NCBI RefSeq assembly: GCF_958295425.1
Contig: NC_081151.1
Coordinates: 21,905,452 to 21,969,451, forward strand
Reading direction: 5' to 3'
From: Solea solea
Lineage: Eukaryota; Chordata; Actinopteri; Pleuronectiformes; Soleidae
Length of the DNA stretch: 64,000 bases
The notes below the pieces were generated by a model. The model saw only the letters and a program-made list of their open reading frames with translations, searched no databases and was not told the DNA's origin. The position numbers and the translations under genes were made by a program. How positions within the stretch are numbered: the stretch's first letter is position 1; each line of letters opens with the position of its first letter. Shown here piece by piece: positions 24,096 through 35,853 of this stretch.

Positions 24096-25239
24096 GAAGT
24101 AATGGATTCCTTTTTATTTTACGGCAGTGACACCTCTCTGGATCTTTGGTACAATCCACCATAATCACTTTTACAAAAACAGGGAGGTGAAGAGTCACGT
24201 TCACTGACATTTATATTTGAACAGAGCGGCTTCCTGCCAAAATGGCGTTGCTTTGGCTCCGAGTGTTGCATGAAGCACAACCGAGCTTAGTTTTCTGAGT
24301 TCAGACTACAAATGGAACGCACCATAACCTACTGGGCACAGCAGCACTGAGATACTCATGTGACTGAGGGGACACATATTCCCACTGTAGTATTAATCAC
24401 TGACAGCAGTCTTTATTGAAATGGGAACTGATTTGCTGCAGTGAATCAGCTGACGGCTTAACGACGACTCTGGTAAGCTGCCAAACACTGTTATACTGTC
24501 AGATGACTATGAGGGGATCAAATCAATTCAGCGTAAGCCTTTGTTTACCAGTGTCCTTTTGTAACGCCGTAGTGCGAGATCAGTCCAACATGTGAGGAGT
24601 TACCTCAGGAGTGCGCCTCATCAGAGCGCCTGAACGTGCCATAAAATCAGGCTGTGCACATGTCGAGCTCATGAGATGAAGGTGAACTAAAACCTCAAAC
24701 TCCATCTTTATGCTAGTTTTTAAAAAGCTTTATAATCGCTTTCCCTCCTTTAGGGACATTTTAAAATAAAAATTCAGTAAAGATGAATTTAACTGTCTTA
24801 AAGTTGACTCCTTCTACACAACACACCCTCAGCTTAGCGTAAATCTAGCATGGCTGTGAACTGTATCCTTGTCTTCCACTCCCTCCAACAAATAAATGTC
24901 ATTTCTGAGAAACGACCGGCTCACAACGACACTGTCGCTCGTGATCACATCACATGACCTTGTGGAAAACCCGCTCGACAAACAATACTCAACTCTTTGT
25001 CTTATGCCTCTTATACACACAGAGATGTATCACATGTTGGACTGAGGTTTGACATAGAGAATGCATTTTCCTGCAATTTAGACGAGTTGTTTGTTCCTGT
25101 GACCTAACTAAACTGTTACAGATAATTCAATTATACGTATATTTTATCTTCATCTGTGTTGTTTTGGATTGTGGTCTGATTCTGTTGTTCTGGCAATGTA
25201 ATGATACATATTTGATGACCAGGGCTGGGAAATATATCA
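24096..25239. other. Intergenic DNA, no gene seen
   Basis: Contains the inverted partner of the GGTGCGTTCC repeat near 24300-24335. Otherwise unremarkable. Confidence 0.5.
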
Positions 25240-25480
25240 ATATCTATTATTATTAGTTGCTTACAAAGTTAATCATCCACTATTTTGACAGTTGTTTAAT
25301 CTCAGACTGTTTTTTAATAATTAAATTAAATTAAATTAAATTAAATTAAATTAAATTAAATTAAATTAAATTAAATTAAATAAAATTAAATACAATTAAA
25401 GTTTTGTGAATTTTTTAGCTTCTTAAATGTGAATATTTTCTGTTTTCTTCACTCCATAGAGCAAATAAATCATTATATCT
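25240..25480 (+). mobile_element. MITE family A copy carrying a pentanucleotide microsatellite
   Basis: Flanks TTAATCATCCACTATTTTGA and TTTTAGCTTCTTAAATGTGA place this in family A. Its interior has been invaded by a pure AATTA-type array (see 25315-25397). Confidence 0.6.
25315..25397 (+). repeat. (TTAAA)n microsatellite
   Basis: About 15 uninterrupted copies of the 5-bp unit ATTAA, followed by two variant units. The purity suggests recent expansion. Confidence 0.95.
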
Positions 25481-25642
25481 GAAAAACATTAGAGAACATC
25501 ATGATTTTGATGCCAATTTGTTAACCGTTTTTCCCATAATTAGAGATCGGGATCTCTTGATATTCAATCAGATAAATTCAGATTGAGCTGTCAAAAACTT
25601 TCTTACAGAAACCTACGGGGGGTAATAAAAAAAGGTATACAG

Positions 25643-25879
25643 TAGGGCTGCAACTACATTTATATAACTTTTCATAATCAATTAACCTGTCGGATTCATC
25701 GAGTAATTGCTTAGTCCATAAAATGTCAGAAAATGGAAATTATGTTCTGTCTTGTCGACAAACCACAATTATTTTGGTATTACTTATTCGTTTTATGGAG
25801 CAAACCCCCCAGAAAACCCATTAAACACTTATCAAAATAGTGGATCAACTATCAAAATCGATGAATCGCTTCAGCCCTA
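25643..25879 (+). mobile_element. MITE family A, complete copy
   Basis: Left end TAGGGCTGCAACTACATTTA and right end ATGAATCGCTTCAGCCCTA form the terminal inverted repeat. The interior has GTCCATAAAATGTCAGAAAA and a GACAAACCACAATTATTTTG block. Length is 237 bp. Confidence 0.85.
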
Positions 25880-26329
25880 GAGTACACAGTAGCTATTACT
25901 ATCAAACTACGCCGGACACCGCCATCAAAACACACACAGTACATTACTATACTCATTGTAGTCACTCAACGTGTTTTTTCTCCCCAGAGAACGCATTAAA
26001 CATTGATGTTGGGATACGAACTGACACGTGCACTGATATATGATTTCATTCGCATCCTCAACCCCATCTGTTCGTCTGACATCACATCTCTGAGTACATT
26101 TACATTCACTCATTCAGCTGAGTACCCTGCAGCTTGATTAATCTGCTGGTAATGGCTCACTAAATCATCATTGTGTATCCAGTATGAGGTACACACACAC
26201 ACCGACTGACTGAAAGACATGCATGTGAATTAACCACTGCCTCAACATGAATCACAATAAAACAGAAAGGATTGGTTTTAGTCAACGCGGTCACACGTGT
26301 TCGCCGATTCCTCACTCGTGCGACTATTT
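25880..26329. other. Intergenic DNA, no gene seen
   Basis: The stretch 26095-26180 is free of repeats and has TAATCTGCTGGTAATGG-like words, as some enhancers do. This is too weak to call. Confidence 0.4.
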
Positions 26330-26434
26330 TTGCCGAGTTTCAACTTTAATCGTGCGTCGTGTAATATAGTTGGGGTAAGGAGCAGCGATTAACCCCTCTG
26401 GAAATCAAACCTCCCGCACAGCGCCTGCGCAAAC

Positions 26435-26554
26435 ATGGAAGCGGAATTGAAATCAAGTAGACAGAGTGATTTGGACCCAGGCCACGGAGGCTCGACTGGC
26501 ACTCCGGCAGGTCCACGCGAGCCTCTCCGATGTGGCCTCACAAAGTTACCATGA
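26435..26554 (+). CDS. Candidate 39-codon ORF or first exon, function unknown
   Basis: ATG in good context (AAACATGGAA) follows an NRF1-like palindromic motif, GCGCCTGCGC, at 26421-26430, within a locally CpG-rich patch. The frame begins MEAELKSSRQSDLDPGHGG and ends at TGA. A weak donor (GGCAG then GTCCAC) inside the frame near 26510 could make it a first coding exon. No family is recognised and no downstream exon was found. Chance is a serious alternative. Confidence 0.2.
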   Translation: MEAELKSSRQSDLDPGHGGSTGTPAGPREPLRCGLTKLP

Positions 26555-26814
26555 CCGCAACAACCGGGGGAAAAGGTTGGGGCGGGCGGGGGGGAGAGAT
26601 AGTCGCTCTGCTGCAGCTGCAGCTGCCTGGTAATGTTTTTGTTCACACTAGCAATTTAAAAAGCTGAATAAAAGCACAGAATGGCACAAATTGCCATGGC
26701 AGCGTGTTTCTCCGTTGTGAGCACAAACATTCTCAGTGAGCGTCTCTCCACTTCCGGGTTCTTCTTCGTCTTCTTTCCCGACGTTGCGTTTACAGTGCGA
26801 TACATACAGTGTGA

Positions 26815-26905
26815 GCGGTTGTTTTGCCCACAAACCAAAATTATTCCATTTGAATGATTTCTTTTCAGCAATTAATTGATTGACAAAATAGTTGGCAAAA
26901 AAAAT
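26815..26905 (+). mobile_element. MITE family A fragment
   Basis: GTTTTGCCCACAAACCAAAA, ATTTGAATGATTTCTTTTCA and AATTAATTGATTGACAAAAT are family A blocks. Both ends are missing. Confidence 0.5.
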
Positions 26906-27319
26906 GTATCTTTGCACGACGTCTTTTTGTATTTCTGCGTTTTGAAGCTTCAGTTGGTGGTAGCTGGAGCTGGTGGTCTACAGTCTGACAGAATCAGTGT
27001 TCCCATGTCTAATAACAGCAGTGTGGTCCAGTGAAGTGTGACACAGTAAATCCCACCTACTCACTTAAAGGAAACTCACCTGAAAACCTGCATGACACGA
27101 CAATTCCAGTGTCAGGGCTCAACGACTCAGACAAAATCATCTAATTGGGTTTTCTTTTTTTTTAACCAATATTGTGACACAATGTGTGATATTTTTTGTT
27201 GTTGTCTTTTTTAAAGGTTCCTGATCTTCAGCAGTGTCTCTGTCTCACCAGCAGCTGCTGCTCTGCTGCTCCTGACAGACACTCAGTCATCTGTGAGGAG
27301 CACATTCACTCCAAACACA

Positions 27320-29085
27320 ATACAAACACTCACTCACTCACTCACTCACACATATATATATATTCACTCTTTCACTCAAGCTCAATGACATTTAATTACT
27401 CACTCACTTATAAAAATACTCTCACACAAACACATTCACTCACTCACAAACACCCATTCACTCACTCGCTTGCTCACTCACTCACTCAGACACACACACA
27501 TTTACCCACTCACTCACTCATTTAGAAACATACAGTATTAACTCACTCAGACACAAACACCCATTTACTCACTCACTCACTCACTCATTCACATTTACCC
27601 ACTCAATCACTCACTCATTTATAAACATACAGTATTAACTCACTCAGACACAAACACCCATTTACTCACTCACTCATCCACTCACTCACATTTACCCACT
27701 CACTCACTCATTTAGAAACATACAGTATTAACTCACTCAGACACAAACACCCATTTACTCACTCACTCATTCACATTTACCCACTCAATCACTCACTCAT
27801 TTAGAAACATACAGTATTAACTCACTCAGACACAAACACCCATTTACTCACTCACTCATTCACATTTACCCACTCAATCACTCACTCATTTATAAACATA
27901 CAGTATTAACTCACTCAGACACAAACACCCATTTACTCACTCACTCATCCACTCACTCACATTTACCCACTCACTCACTCACTCATTTATAAACATACAG
28001 TATTAACTCACTCAGACACAAACACCCATTCACTCACTCACTCACAAATACCCATTCACTCACTCGCTTGCTCACTCACTCAGACACCCACACACACACA
28101 CACACACATTTACCCACTCAATCATTCATTTAGAAACATACAGTATTAACTCACTCAGACACAAACACCCATTTACTCACTCACTCATTCACATTTACCC
28201 ACTCAATCACTCACTCATTTAGAAACATACAGTATTAACTCACTCAGACACAAACACCCATTTACTCACTCACTCATTCACATTTACCCACTCAATCACT
28301 CACTCATTTATAAACATACAGTATTAACTCACTCAGACACAAACACCCATTTACTCACTCACTCATCCACTCACTCACATTTACCCACTCACTCACTCAC
28401 TCATTTATAAACATACAGTATTAACTCACTCAGACACAAACACCCATTCACTCACTCACTCACAAATACCCATTCACTCACTCGCTTGCTCACTCACTCA
28501 GACACCCACACACACACACACACACACACATTTACCCACTCAATCATTCATTTAGAAACATACAGTATTAACTCACTCAGACACAAACACCCATTTACTC
28601 ACTCACTCATCCACTCATTCACATTTACCCATTCACTCACTCACTCATTTTGAAACATACAGTATTAACTCACTCAGACACAAACACCCATTTACTCACT
28701 CACTCACTCACTCATTCACATTTACCCACTCAATCATTTAGAAACATACAGTATTAACTCACTCAGACACAAACACCCATTTACTCACTCACTCATATTT
28801 ACCCACTCACTCACTCACTCATTTAGAAACATACAGTATTAACTCATTCAGACACAAACACCCATTTACTCACTCATTCATTCACATTTACCCACTTAAT
28901 CACTCACTCACTCATTTAGAAACATACAGTATTAACTCACTGAGACACAAACACCCATTTACTCACTCACTCATCCACTCACTCACATTTACCCACTCAC
29001 TCACTCATTTAGAAACATACAGTATTAACTCAGTCAGACACAAACACCTATTCATTCACTCACTCACTCACTCACTCACTGCTCG
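27320..29085. repeat. ACTC-rich satellite with higher-order structure
   Basis: About 1.75 kb is built from a basic unit of roughly 88-98 bp. The unit holds the invariant core AAACATACAGTATTAACTCA, then CAGACACAAACACCCAT, then variable (ACTC)n and CATTTACCCACTCA. I count about 16 cores (first near 27525, last near 29010). A block of four to five units, including a TACCCATTCACTCACTCGCT segment and a CA run, is duplicated: 27.7-28.13 kb recurs at 28.13-28.55 kb, a higher-order period of about 420 bp. The 109-codon frame at its left edge is a by-product. Confidence 0.95.
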
Positions 29086-29213
29086 TCATATAACAGTCAT
29101 GTGAGTTTAATCGCAGCCTTTGCAGGTAGAAAACATCACTTTATCACAAATGTAAATAATTGTTCAGCCGTAGTGTGGACGTTTAGAACCTGATCTGAAA
29201 GAGAATGGTTGTC

Positions 29214-29255
29214 TGAGTGAGTGAGTGAGTGAGTGTCACTCACTCACTCACTCAC
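29214..29255. repeat. Perfect (GAGT)n/(ACTC)n palindrome
   Basis: A run of GTGA/GAGT units is followed directly by TCACTCACTCACTCACTCAC, making a near-perfect inverted repeat of about 42 bp with almost no loop. It lies 130 bp beyond the ACTC satellite and contains the same unit in both orientations, so it probably arose by an inversion at the array edge. Confidence 0.9.
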
Positions 29256-29380
29256 AACAACACAGGAGCTGCACCAGCTCGCTACCTCGCTCAAGGACAC
29301 TATTGACTTTCCTCGCCTAACAATTCCCAGAAGCTCTGGGGTTTGAACCAGCAACCCCATGGTCTGGTTTCTCTGTTCCA
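29256..29380 (-). repeat. tRNA-derived SINE-like fragment
   Basis: On the minus strand, GGGGTTGCTGGTTCAAACCC resembles a tRNA B-box. It is followed in the plus-strand reading by GCTCAAGGACAC, as in known fish tRNA-like repeats. No intact A-box or cloverleaf is seen, so it is not a functional tRNA gene. Confidence 0.45.
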
Positions 29381-29384
29381 TCAT

Positions 29385-29530
29385 TAAAACTGAATAATTT
29401 TGGGTTTGTGGACAAAACAAAGACATTCGAGAACATCAATATTTCCTGGTTTGGAAAACATAAATCCACCATTTATGCACCAAACAACTAATGTATTAAT
29501 TGTAAATAAATCATTAGTTGCAGCCCTAAG
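29385..29530 (-). mobile_element. MITE family A copy, minus orientation
   Basis: It ends with TCATTAGTTGCAGCCCTAA and contains GGTTTGTGGACAAAACAAAG, the reverse complement of the family A interior. The far end is truncated against the SINE-like fragment. Confidence 0.7.
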
Positions 29531-29839
29531 ACTTCACGTTAATAGAGACTGACAAGATTATGCAGATCAATAATCCCTCATGCTCAGCAGAGACACACGT
29601 GTGTGTGTGTTAGTTCATATATAACACAGCTTCAACATGAGGCCACTGTCTTTATATGGAATAATTCTGCATACAAGGATGTGATTCATGCACAAACAAC
29701 GATGCAGATGAAGAGTGTTTGATCATTTCTGAGCAGGATGTGGAACAAACAGCACGGGGAGCGATGTTGCCCTGTGTGACACATACACACTGCCCTCTGC
29801 TGGTCACTGCAGAGCCTGAAAACAGCTTCCACTGCAGAT

Positions 29840-30045
29840 TTTAATTTTAAATGTTTTATCATTGATTAATCTGTGTTTTTTCCAAGAATTAAAACAAGCT
29901 ATATGATTAAATGTTTCTTTCTTTGCTACGTATAACAAAGGCATCATAAAAACTGAATAATAAATATATATAAATAAAATAAATCGAGAAAATAATCAAC
30001 AGGTTAATTGATTATGAAAATAATCATTAGTAGCAGACCTATAAT
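29840..30045 (-). mobile_element. MITE family A copy, minus orientation (degenerate)
   Basis: TTGATTATGAAAATAATCAT then TAGTAGCAGACCTA at the right end and AAAACTGAATAATAAAT inside match the reversed family. Confidence 0.55.
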
Positions 30046-32265
30046 CAATATTTTATCAAAATGCTTATAGAAAATCAGGCAATAGATCAATAACAAGAGG
30101 GAAAAATGCTTTAAAAGAAGCTCCATCCACATTCTATACATAGATGTTATGCACTTTGTTCTCTATGTTGTGAATAAGTAGAGAAATCCTGCACTTTTGA
30201 CTTTTCACGTTATCAAAGAATCGTTTTATCGTGATATTATTGGTATCGTGGACCATGTGTCACATATCTTATCATGAGGTACCCTGTGATTGTATGTTAA
30301 AAGGGTTTTTTGTGGCAATGGAGAAAGTGTGCCGACTCTATATCTTTTTTTTTCACTCAAGTGCACGTAATTCCTCTATTGATAAACACAATTATCTTCT
30401 CAACAGGGCTTGTCTTGATCTTAAAGTGGTCAAACAGATAAACATGCAGCGCAGAGTCAAAGCCCTCTGACCCCCCCGTTTCCCCTCCATGGTTTCCCCT
30501 GTGATACACTAACACACACAGAGCGACAGATACCTCTGCACAGGAAATGTTTGTTGTCTTTACATTTCCTAAAGCCCTTTATGGGAAGTGATGCTGACAC
30601 AGACACTTTTAACTCTGAAGTGAGGGAGTGAAACAGTCAAATCAGCAGCGCAGATCATTCTCCCTCCTCCTCTGTAAATCACTGAAACACTTTTTTGGCC
30701 GTGATCTGCCTGGAAATTGGGCTTTACTTTTTATTAGGGCTGAGTAATGTGGCCCATAAATAATATCTACATATTTTTAGTAGGGCTGTGCAGTAATTCA
30801 GTATCACTATATATACACATACTGCACTATAGTTTTCCTTCAATATCATTAACACAATGGTTCAGGTATATTATGTTTATGTAACATGCTCACACACTAC
30901 ATAACCATATATTAGGGAGTATTTGCTTGATTGTAAAAAGTAAATTAGTTACTGCGACTATTTTTTAAAACATTAAAAAGCTACAAAACAAATGTTTTAT
31001 CAGTGATTACATTTATAAAAACAAATCTTTATACTCATATGACAACCTAACATGTGGTACTTCTACCATGAGAAGGTCAGTTAGCAGTGATGACATTTAC
31101 AAGGTTCCTTGAATGCATCTTGAGACTGCTCCTCTAAACTCAACATGCTACAAAATCCACACAAGTGATGACATTTACCGGGGTCTTTGAATGCATCTCA
31201 TTAGCTCAACACCCTGTGAACCCTGCGTTACTTTCACTACTTTATGAAAAGTATTTTCTGTTAAATTATTGTTTTTTTCTGTCCACAAGGAAGTTTAAAA
31301 CTACAATGAACAGTTTTCTCCTAAATCAATCTTTAATTTCTGACAAAAATAATCACACTCCATTACATATATTTAAGGCTGCAAATAACGATTATTTTCA
31401 CAATGAGTTACTGTGTCCATTATATTCTCAATTACACGATCAGTTGTTCTGATAATTATAATTATCATAGTATTTGAATAAATGCCTCAATGTCACTACT
31501 GCAATAGCCTTAAAAAACAGGTGATAACACCTCAGAGATGCCATGTCACAACATAAAAATATCCAAAATATCCAAAACAACTTGTTTAATACAACTTTTT
31601 ATCAACGCAACTGAAACTGCCACTAAAAATACAACACAAGTTTGATGCTTAATAAAGACGCAGACAAATTATCACATAAATGCTTCCTCAAACAGTCGCT
31701 CTGCCCTTAAAATGTCAAAATGCACATGGATAAATCGTCGCACTAAATGTGATATTACTACTTGCCCTCCTCACTTTATCTGATGTGTGTTTAAAGATCT
31801 AATTTTGAAATCACTACCCATCTCTTTTGGGAGAAGAAAATTCCCGATGTTCATCATTCAGGATCCAGTCTGTAGGAGTGTTTCATTTGATCGGCGAGGA
31901 CTGTGGCCTTCTGCTTTGTGCTATTAATATTTAGAGTGTGTTATCAAAACACATTAAGCTGAAAAAAAAGAGTAAATAAATAAATAAAGAACCCTGTTCC
32001 CTGCTTTTACACAGCAGCCTCTGACTCTGCAGCAGAGCTTTGAAATTCTGTGCACCTACAGAGCACATTAAACACTGCAATAAACAGCGAGGGGCACCTT
32101 GTTGTATTGTGCTCCAAGCAGGAAGAAAAGCAGAGACGCAGTTAGTGGACAAACACAGGGTGGGGTTTCCTCTCCTCCTGACCGGCTCCTGCCTCACATT
32201 GTCTATTTTCAGATGCTGCACAAGTTCAGCTGAGCAAGGACAATAATGAAATGCATCTACGGTAA
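30046..32265. other. Intergenic DNA, no gene seen
   Basis: A short family A fragment is present at about 31374-31455 (AAGGCTGCAAATAACGATTA then TTTTCAC). Short open frames on both strands around 31.9-32.2 kb lack homology. Nothing else is supported. Confidence 0.5.
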
Positions 32266-32282
32266 ATCAGGGCTGCAACTGA

Positions 32283-32540
32283 CGCCTATTTTCTAGGGAT
32301 GGAACGATACCAATACTGGTATCACAAACTCCAATACCTATGATACTGATATAACAAACTAGTATATCAAATCACAATCACAAACTCCAGTATCGATGAT
32401 ACCGATATCACAAACTCCAGTACCTACAACACTGGTATCACAAACTCAAGTATCTACGATACCAATATCACAAATTCCATCATGTACATCACCGATATCA
32501 CAAGCTCCAGTATCTACAATGCCGATATTAGTCTGATACA
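32283..32540. repeat. Minisatellite related to the 5.7-6.3 kb array, inverted
   Basis: Seven to eight copies of a roughly 30-bp unit (CACAAACTCCAGTATCTACG plus ATACCGATAT) follow a TAGGGATGGAACGATACC end. Reverse complemented, the unit reads ATATCGGTATCGTAGATACT plus GGAGTTTGTG, clearly related to the GTTTGTGATATCGG units at 5735-6330. It is an independent expansion in the same transposon end. Confidence 0.8.
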
Positions 32541-32710
32541 CAAACTTACCAAACATGTCCCTGCGAACTAAAAACGCTGATTTTCTCTATGGGATTTGGT
32601 AAGGGAGCGTGAACGTGTTACAAACTTCAGTTTCCACTCACAAAACAACATCTAACGTCAATATTAATTAAGCACCAAACACATTCTTAAGATATCATAG
32701 ACTTGAAGCG
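32541..32710. mobile_element. MITE family B, right arm
   Basis: AAAAACGCTGATTTTCTCTA then TGGGATTTGG is the right inverted repeat, followed by GTTACAAACTTCAG and TTCTTAAGATATCATAGACT, the outer arm seen inverted at 45085-45115 and 55130-55165. The left half is missing; the minisatellite abuts it. Confidence 0.6.
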
Positions 32711-33785
32711 AGTGAAGATTATTCAGAAGAAGAAGAATTCAATGAAAAGTCTGTATCTGACTTTCATAAAATCATTAACTATGCCTTTAAGTGCTTTAAC
32801 AATCATCAGAATTGTTATTGTTATATCCATTTTGGTTATGAGCAACTGAATAAATAAACAAAGTTAAAATAAAAAAATATAATAATACCAATGATATTAA
32901 AAATATAATAGTAAAAATTAACCAAACAAGGCCACATATTTGAGAATAATATATAACCCATAGTAAATTTAACAATTAACAGTGTTGCCTTAATTAAGTC
33001 TTCAATGAAAATCTGAGTGCATTTGTTTGACCTGGCAAATGAAGCACTTGGCAAGTTAATCAGGTAGCTGGACGCTAATGCTAACGGTCCACAGTTGCAG
33101 TGTTTGAGCGGATTGATTAAAGGCTTCACCAGGAGTGACTGGACTCCACTGCAGTTGCGGTTCATTAAAGACACTTAATAAACAATTAACACTGCGAACC
33201 AACTTCCCGTGCATCCGTGAACACACAGCAGCAACACCAGTGTTTGCGACACACATGAAGGCAGACAGAAAAATCACTAAAACACGTTCTCTGAACATAA
33301 TACCTGTGCTCTAAATGAGTGAGGAGAAATGATGAAGTTCTGAATTCATTCGAGACCTTGAGTTAGTTGTTGACTAATGCTTGTGTCAATGTGATTTATG
33401 GATAAATAACTTACAGGGTTTTTTTCATGGTATTTTCAAGGTAGATGGAGCATTTTTCTGAACCTTGTTTGTTTCTCTCTTCTTTTTTTTGCAAAATCGT
33501 GTTGAATAAAAAGGGGAAAAGTGACATGTAGATGGATGGAACATGCCTGTAATATTGTGGGCTTGTCTCATCAACAGAAGCCCGAATTGAATGCAGCAGC
33601 ACATTAATATACAAAGGTGCAAAGGTTCCAAAGGCACTCAAATGCAACAGCCGTGCAACAGCCGCACCAGCTACCAAACAGAGGCTCGCAAAGAGTGCGT
33701 ATCACTCTCTCTGCTTAATGCGCGGGTAATCTACGATACATTCGCAGAGACAACATTTGTTTCCTTGCACCTTTGACTGTATGAA
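32711..33785. other. Downstream intergenic DNA
   Basis: AT-rich sequence beyond the candidate minus-strand gene. No further exon is recognisable. Confidence 0.4.
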
Positions 33786-33791
33786 TAAGTA

Positions 33792-33967
33792 TCAGTGAGT
33801 TCCATTTGAAATGAAATAAAGCTTTAAAAGCCCATACGTTTTGACCCCTACAGCTTTGACGGGGTCATGGGGGTCCCCTGAGGCCATCAACATGTAGAAC
33901 ATGGCTGTTAACAACGTCAGAGATACGAGCGCGACTCCCACAGGAACCAAAACAACACGTATGCACT
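33792..33967 (-). CDS. Exon 2 of the candidate gene, transmembrane segment
   Basis: On the minus strand the frame is open from an in-frame TGA just upstream of the proposed acceptor to the TGA at 33794-33792. The hydrophobic run is uninterrupted by charge for about 24 residues. The codons have many synonymous G/C choices, unlike the AT-rich surroundings, which argues for coding. A simple chance open frame remains possible. Confidence 0.38.
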
Positions 33968-35853
33968 CTCAGGTCCTCAAGGAGCTCAGGATAAAAGTGC
34001 CAGCCAAAAGGGCAAATACACACATATACACACATATATATATATATATATACATACGATATAAAAGAGGTAATCCTGGTCAAGACAGACAGTGAAAATA
34101 ATACACAGTGGATTAAAAGTGCTTGTTTGAGAGAATTCAAGGTCAGGAATATACAAGTCTTTTAAAACAAGGCTCGGAAATTCTAAAGGATCCAAGACTA
34201 TCAAGCCTTGGTGCTAAAAGGGCCAATTAAAAGTACAAGATAAGGCAAAAGGAAGTTCAAAAGGCTAATAGTGTGTCTCTCTGTGAGGAGCAATTACTAG
34301 CACTGTAATTTTCTGATGTAGGAACGTAGCAAAAGAAGACAAAATAAATGTAACCTACAGCAGACCTACAGTGATAAAGAAAATGTCTCTTTTTTGTTTT
34401 ATTCACAACATTTGTACGTGGTTCTGTTCCATTTCATTTTTTCTAACAAACACAGCTAATATTGGACTCTTATTCTACAACAACGTCACATTTAAATTGT
34501 TAAATATGTCTCTCACAAGTTCCAAAGCCCACCGATTATTTCCCTGCCCTAGCTTTCAGTTATATATGTAGGTTCTATATACTGTATTGTGGTTAGAATC
34601 AAAGCAGCAATGCAAAGGAAGCGAAACACAAATTCCACCTCCAACCTGGATTGTATTTAAAATTCTGTCCTTTGAAATGGACAGATTACAATAGTCTTTA
34701 AGATCAGGGACCGTCTACAAAGTGCAATCAATATTCAAGAACTCCATTCATATGGTTTTATATAAATATCTAAATACGATTATGTTGACTGCAATTTGAA
34801 ACATGATCAATTAACGGAGAACGTTTACTGGCTATTGTATTCCATAATTTACCTTTTGTGCAGTGTGGTGTCAACAAATTCATTTCATACATCAATTATC
34901 TACTGGTTGTACTACATTGGGGTAAAAAAAAAACATGTTTTTGGTTTATTTTGGTGGATCAGAAAATGTATAAAATATAAATATAAAAAAACAAAGTTAG
35001 GCAGCTATGTCATCTCATTACGAGTATAAATAATGTTGTGCATGTAATGAAGTAACATCTATTAGACCTATGTTTGTCGTTAAGTCGCTTACTATGCATA
35101 TATGTACATACAACAACATTGCCTTTCGTTCTGCCTGGGTAATTTCACTTAAATGTCATAATTATGATGTGTGTACCTCCAGCAAAATGATGATACAAAC
35201 ACTCAACTACACACAAGGAGCAAAACAATTGAACAACAACAAATTAAAAACTGCCTTGTATCAAACAATGTTGACCACAATCACTGATAAAAGTAAAAAA
35301 AAAAAAAATAGTCAATTTACGGAGCTGCACTGAAATACTCACTGAGATTTCTTACAGTACTTTGCTCTGACAAAGTATTATTTATTTATTTCTCATTTGT
35401 ATTTTTTTCTTTGCTTAAATTTACAATATGTGAATTATTTGTTGTGCCTTTCAATTGCGGCCATTTTGTCATGGACAAACGCATGAAAATCCAACCAACA
35501 CTGAAATTATAATGATCGTAATAAATGATGATATATATGTAAAATAAATAAATAAATAAATAAAAAAGACTTGTGTTTATAGTGGGGTGGGTTTTTGGGA
35601 GGATCAGGTTCGCCCTAAATGTACCATTCAAGCTAGCACCGCCACTGCCGATCTAACCCGAACGTTAGTTTTCGTAACGTTTGCGTCTCAGTTGAGGAGT
35701 GAAAACTAACTCTGTGTCAACACAATTTAGCGTAAAAGTGCGAAAAACACCGCTGACCGGAGAGCAAACGGGACTTTAAATCGTCTTACCTGCCGTACAT
35801 CGATTAACCGGCACCTCCGTCACGTCTCCCACGTCATCCTTGGCACTTTTCAT
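33792..35853 (-). CDS. Candidate two-exon gene for a small single-pass membrane protein
   Basis: Exon 1 (35853 down to 35790) has ATG in a CpG-rich setting, encodes MKSAKDDVGDVTEVPVNRCT plus Ala, and ends CGGCAG followed by a consensus donor GTAAG (phase 1). Exon 2 (33967 down to 33792) follows an AG acceptor in matching phase. It gives a Glu, then CIRVVLVPVGVALVSLTLL and TAMFYMLMASG, a clear transmembrane helix of about 24 residues. After it come DPHDPVKAVGVKTYG and a stop. The joined product would be about 79 residues: a hydrophilic N-terminus, one helix near residues 26-50, and a short polar tail. I recognise no family. The acceptor's pyrimidine tract is imperfect, and extra exons could lie in the 1.8-kb intron. 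The pairing is inference; exon 1 alone is better supported. Confidence 0.4.
34031..34066. repeat. ACACAT/TA microsatellite in the candidate intron
   Basis: ACACATATACACACATATAT followed by alternating TA. It lies about 60 bp upstream of the proposed exon 2 acceptor. Confidence 0.8.

Noticed and set aside
23907..24164. 85-codon frame with plausible protein composition
   Set aside because: Its first half is shared with a truncated repeat at 19722-19795 and its second half is the CAAGG-type dispersed element.
27320..29085. CRISPR-like array of regular repeats and spacers
   Set aside because: The 'spacers' are ACTC runs, the sequence is vertebrate, and units are related throughout; it is a satellite.
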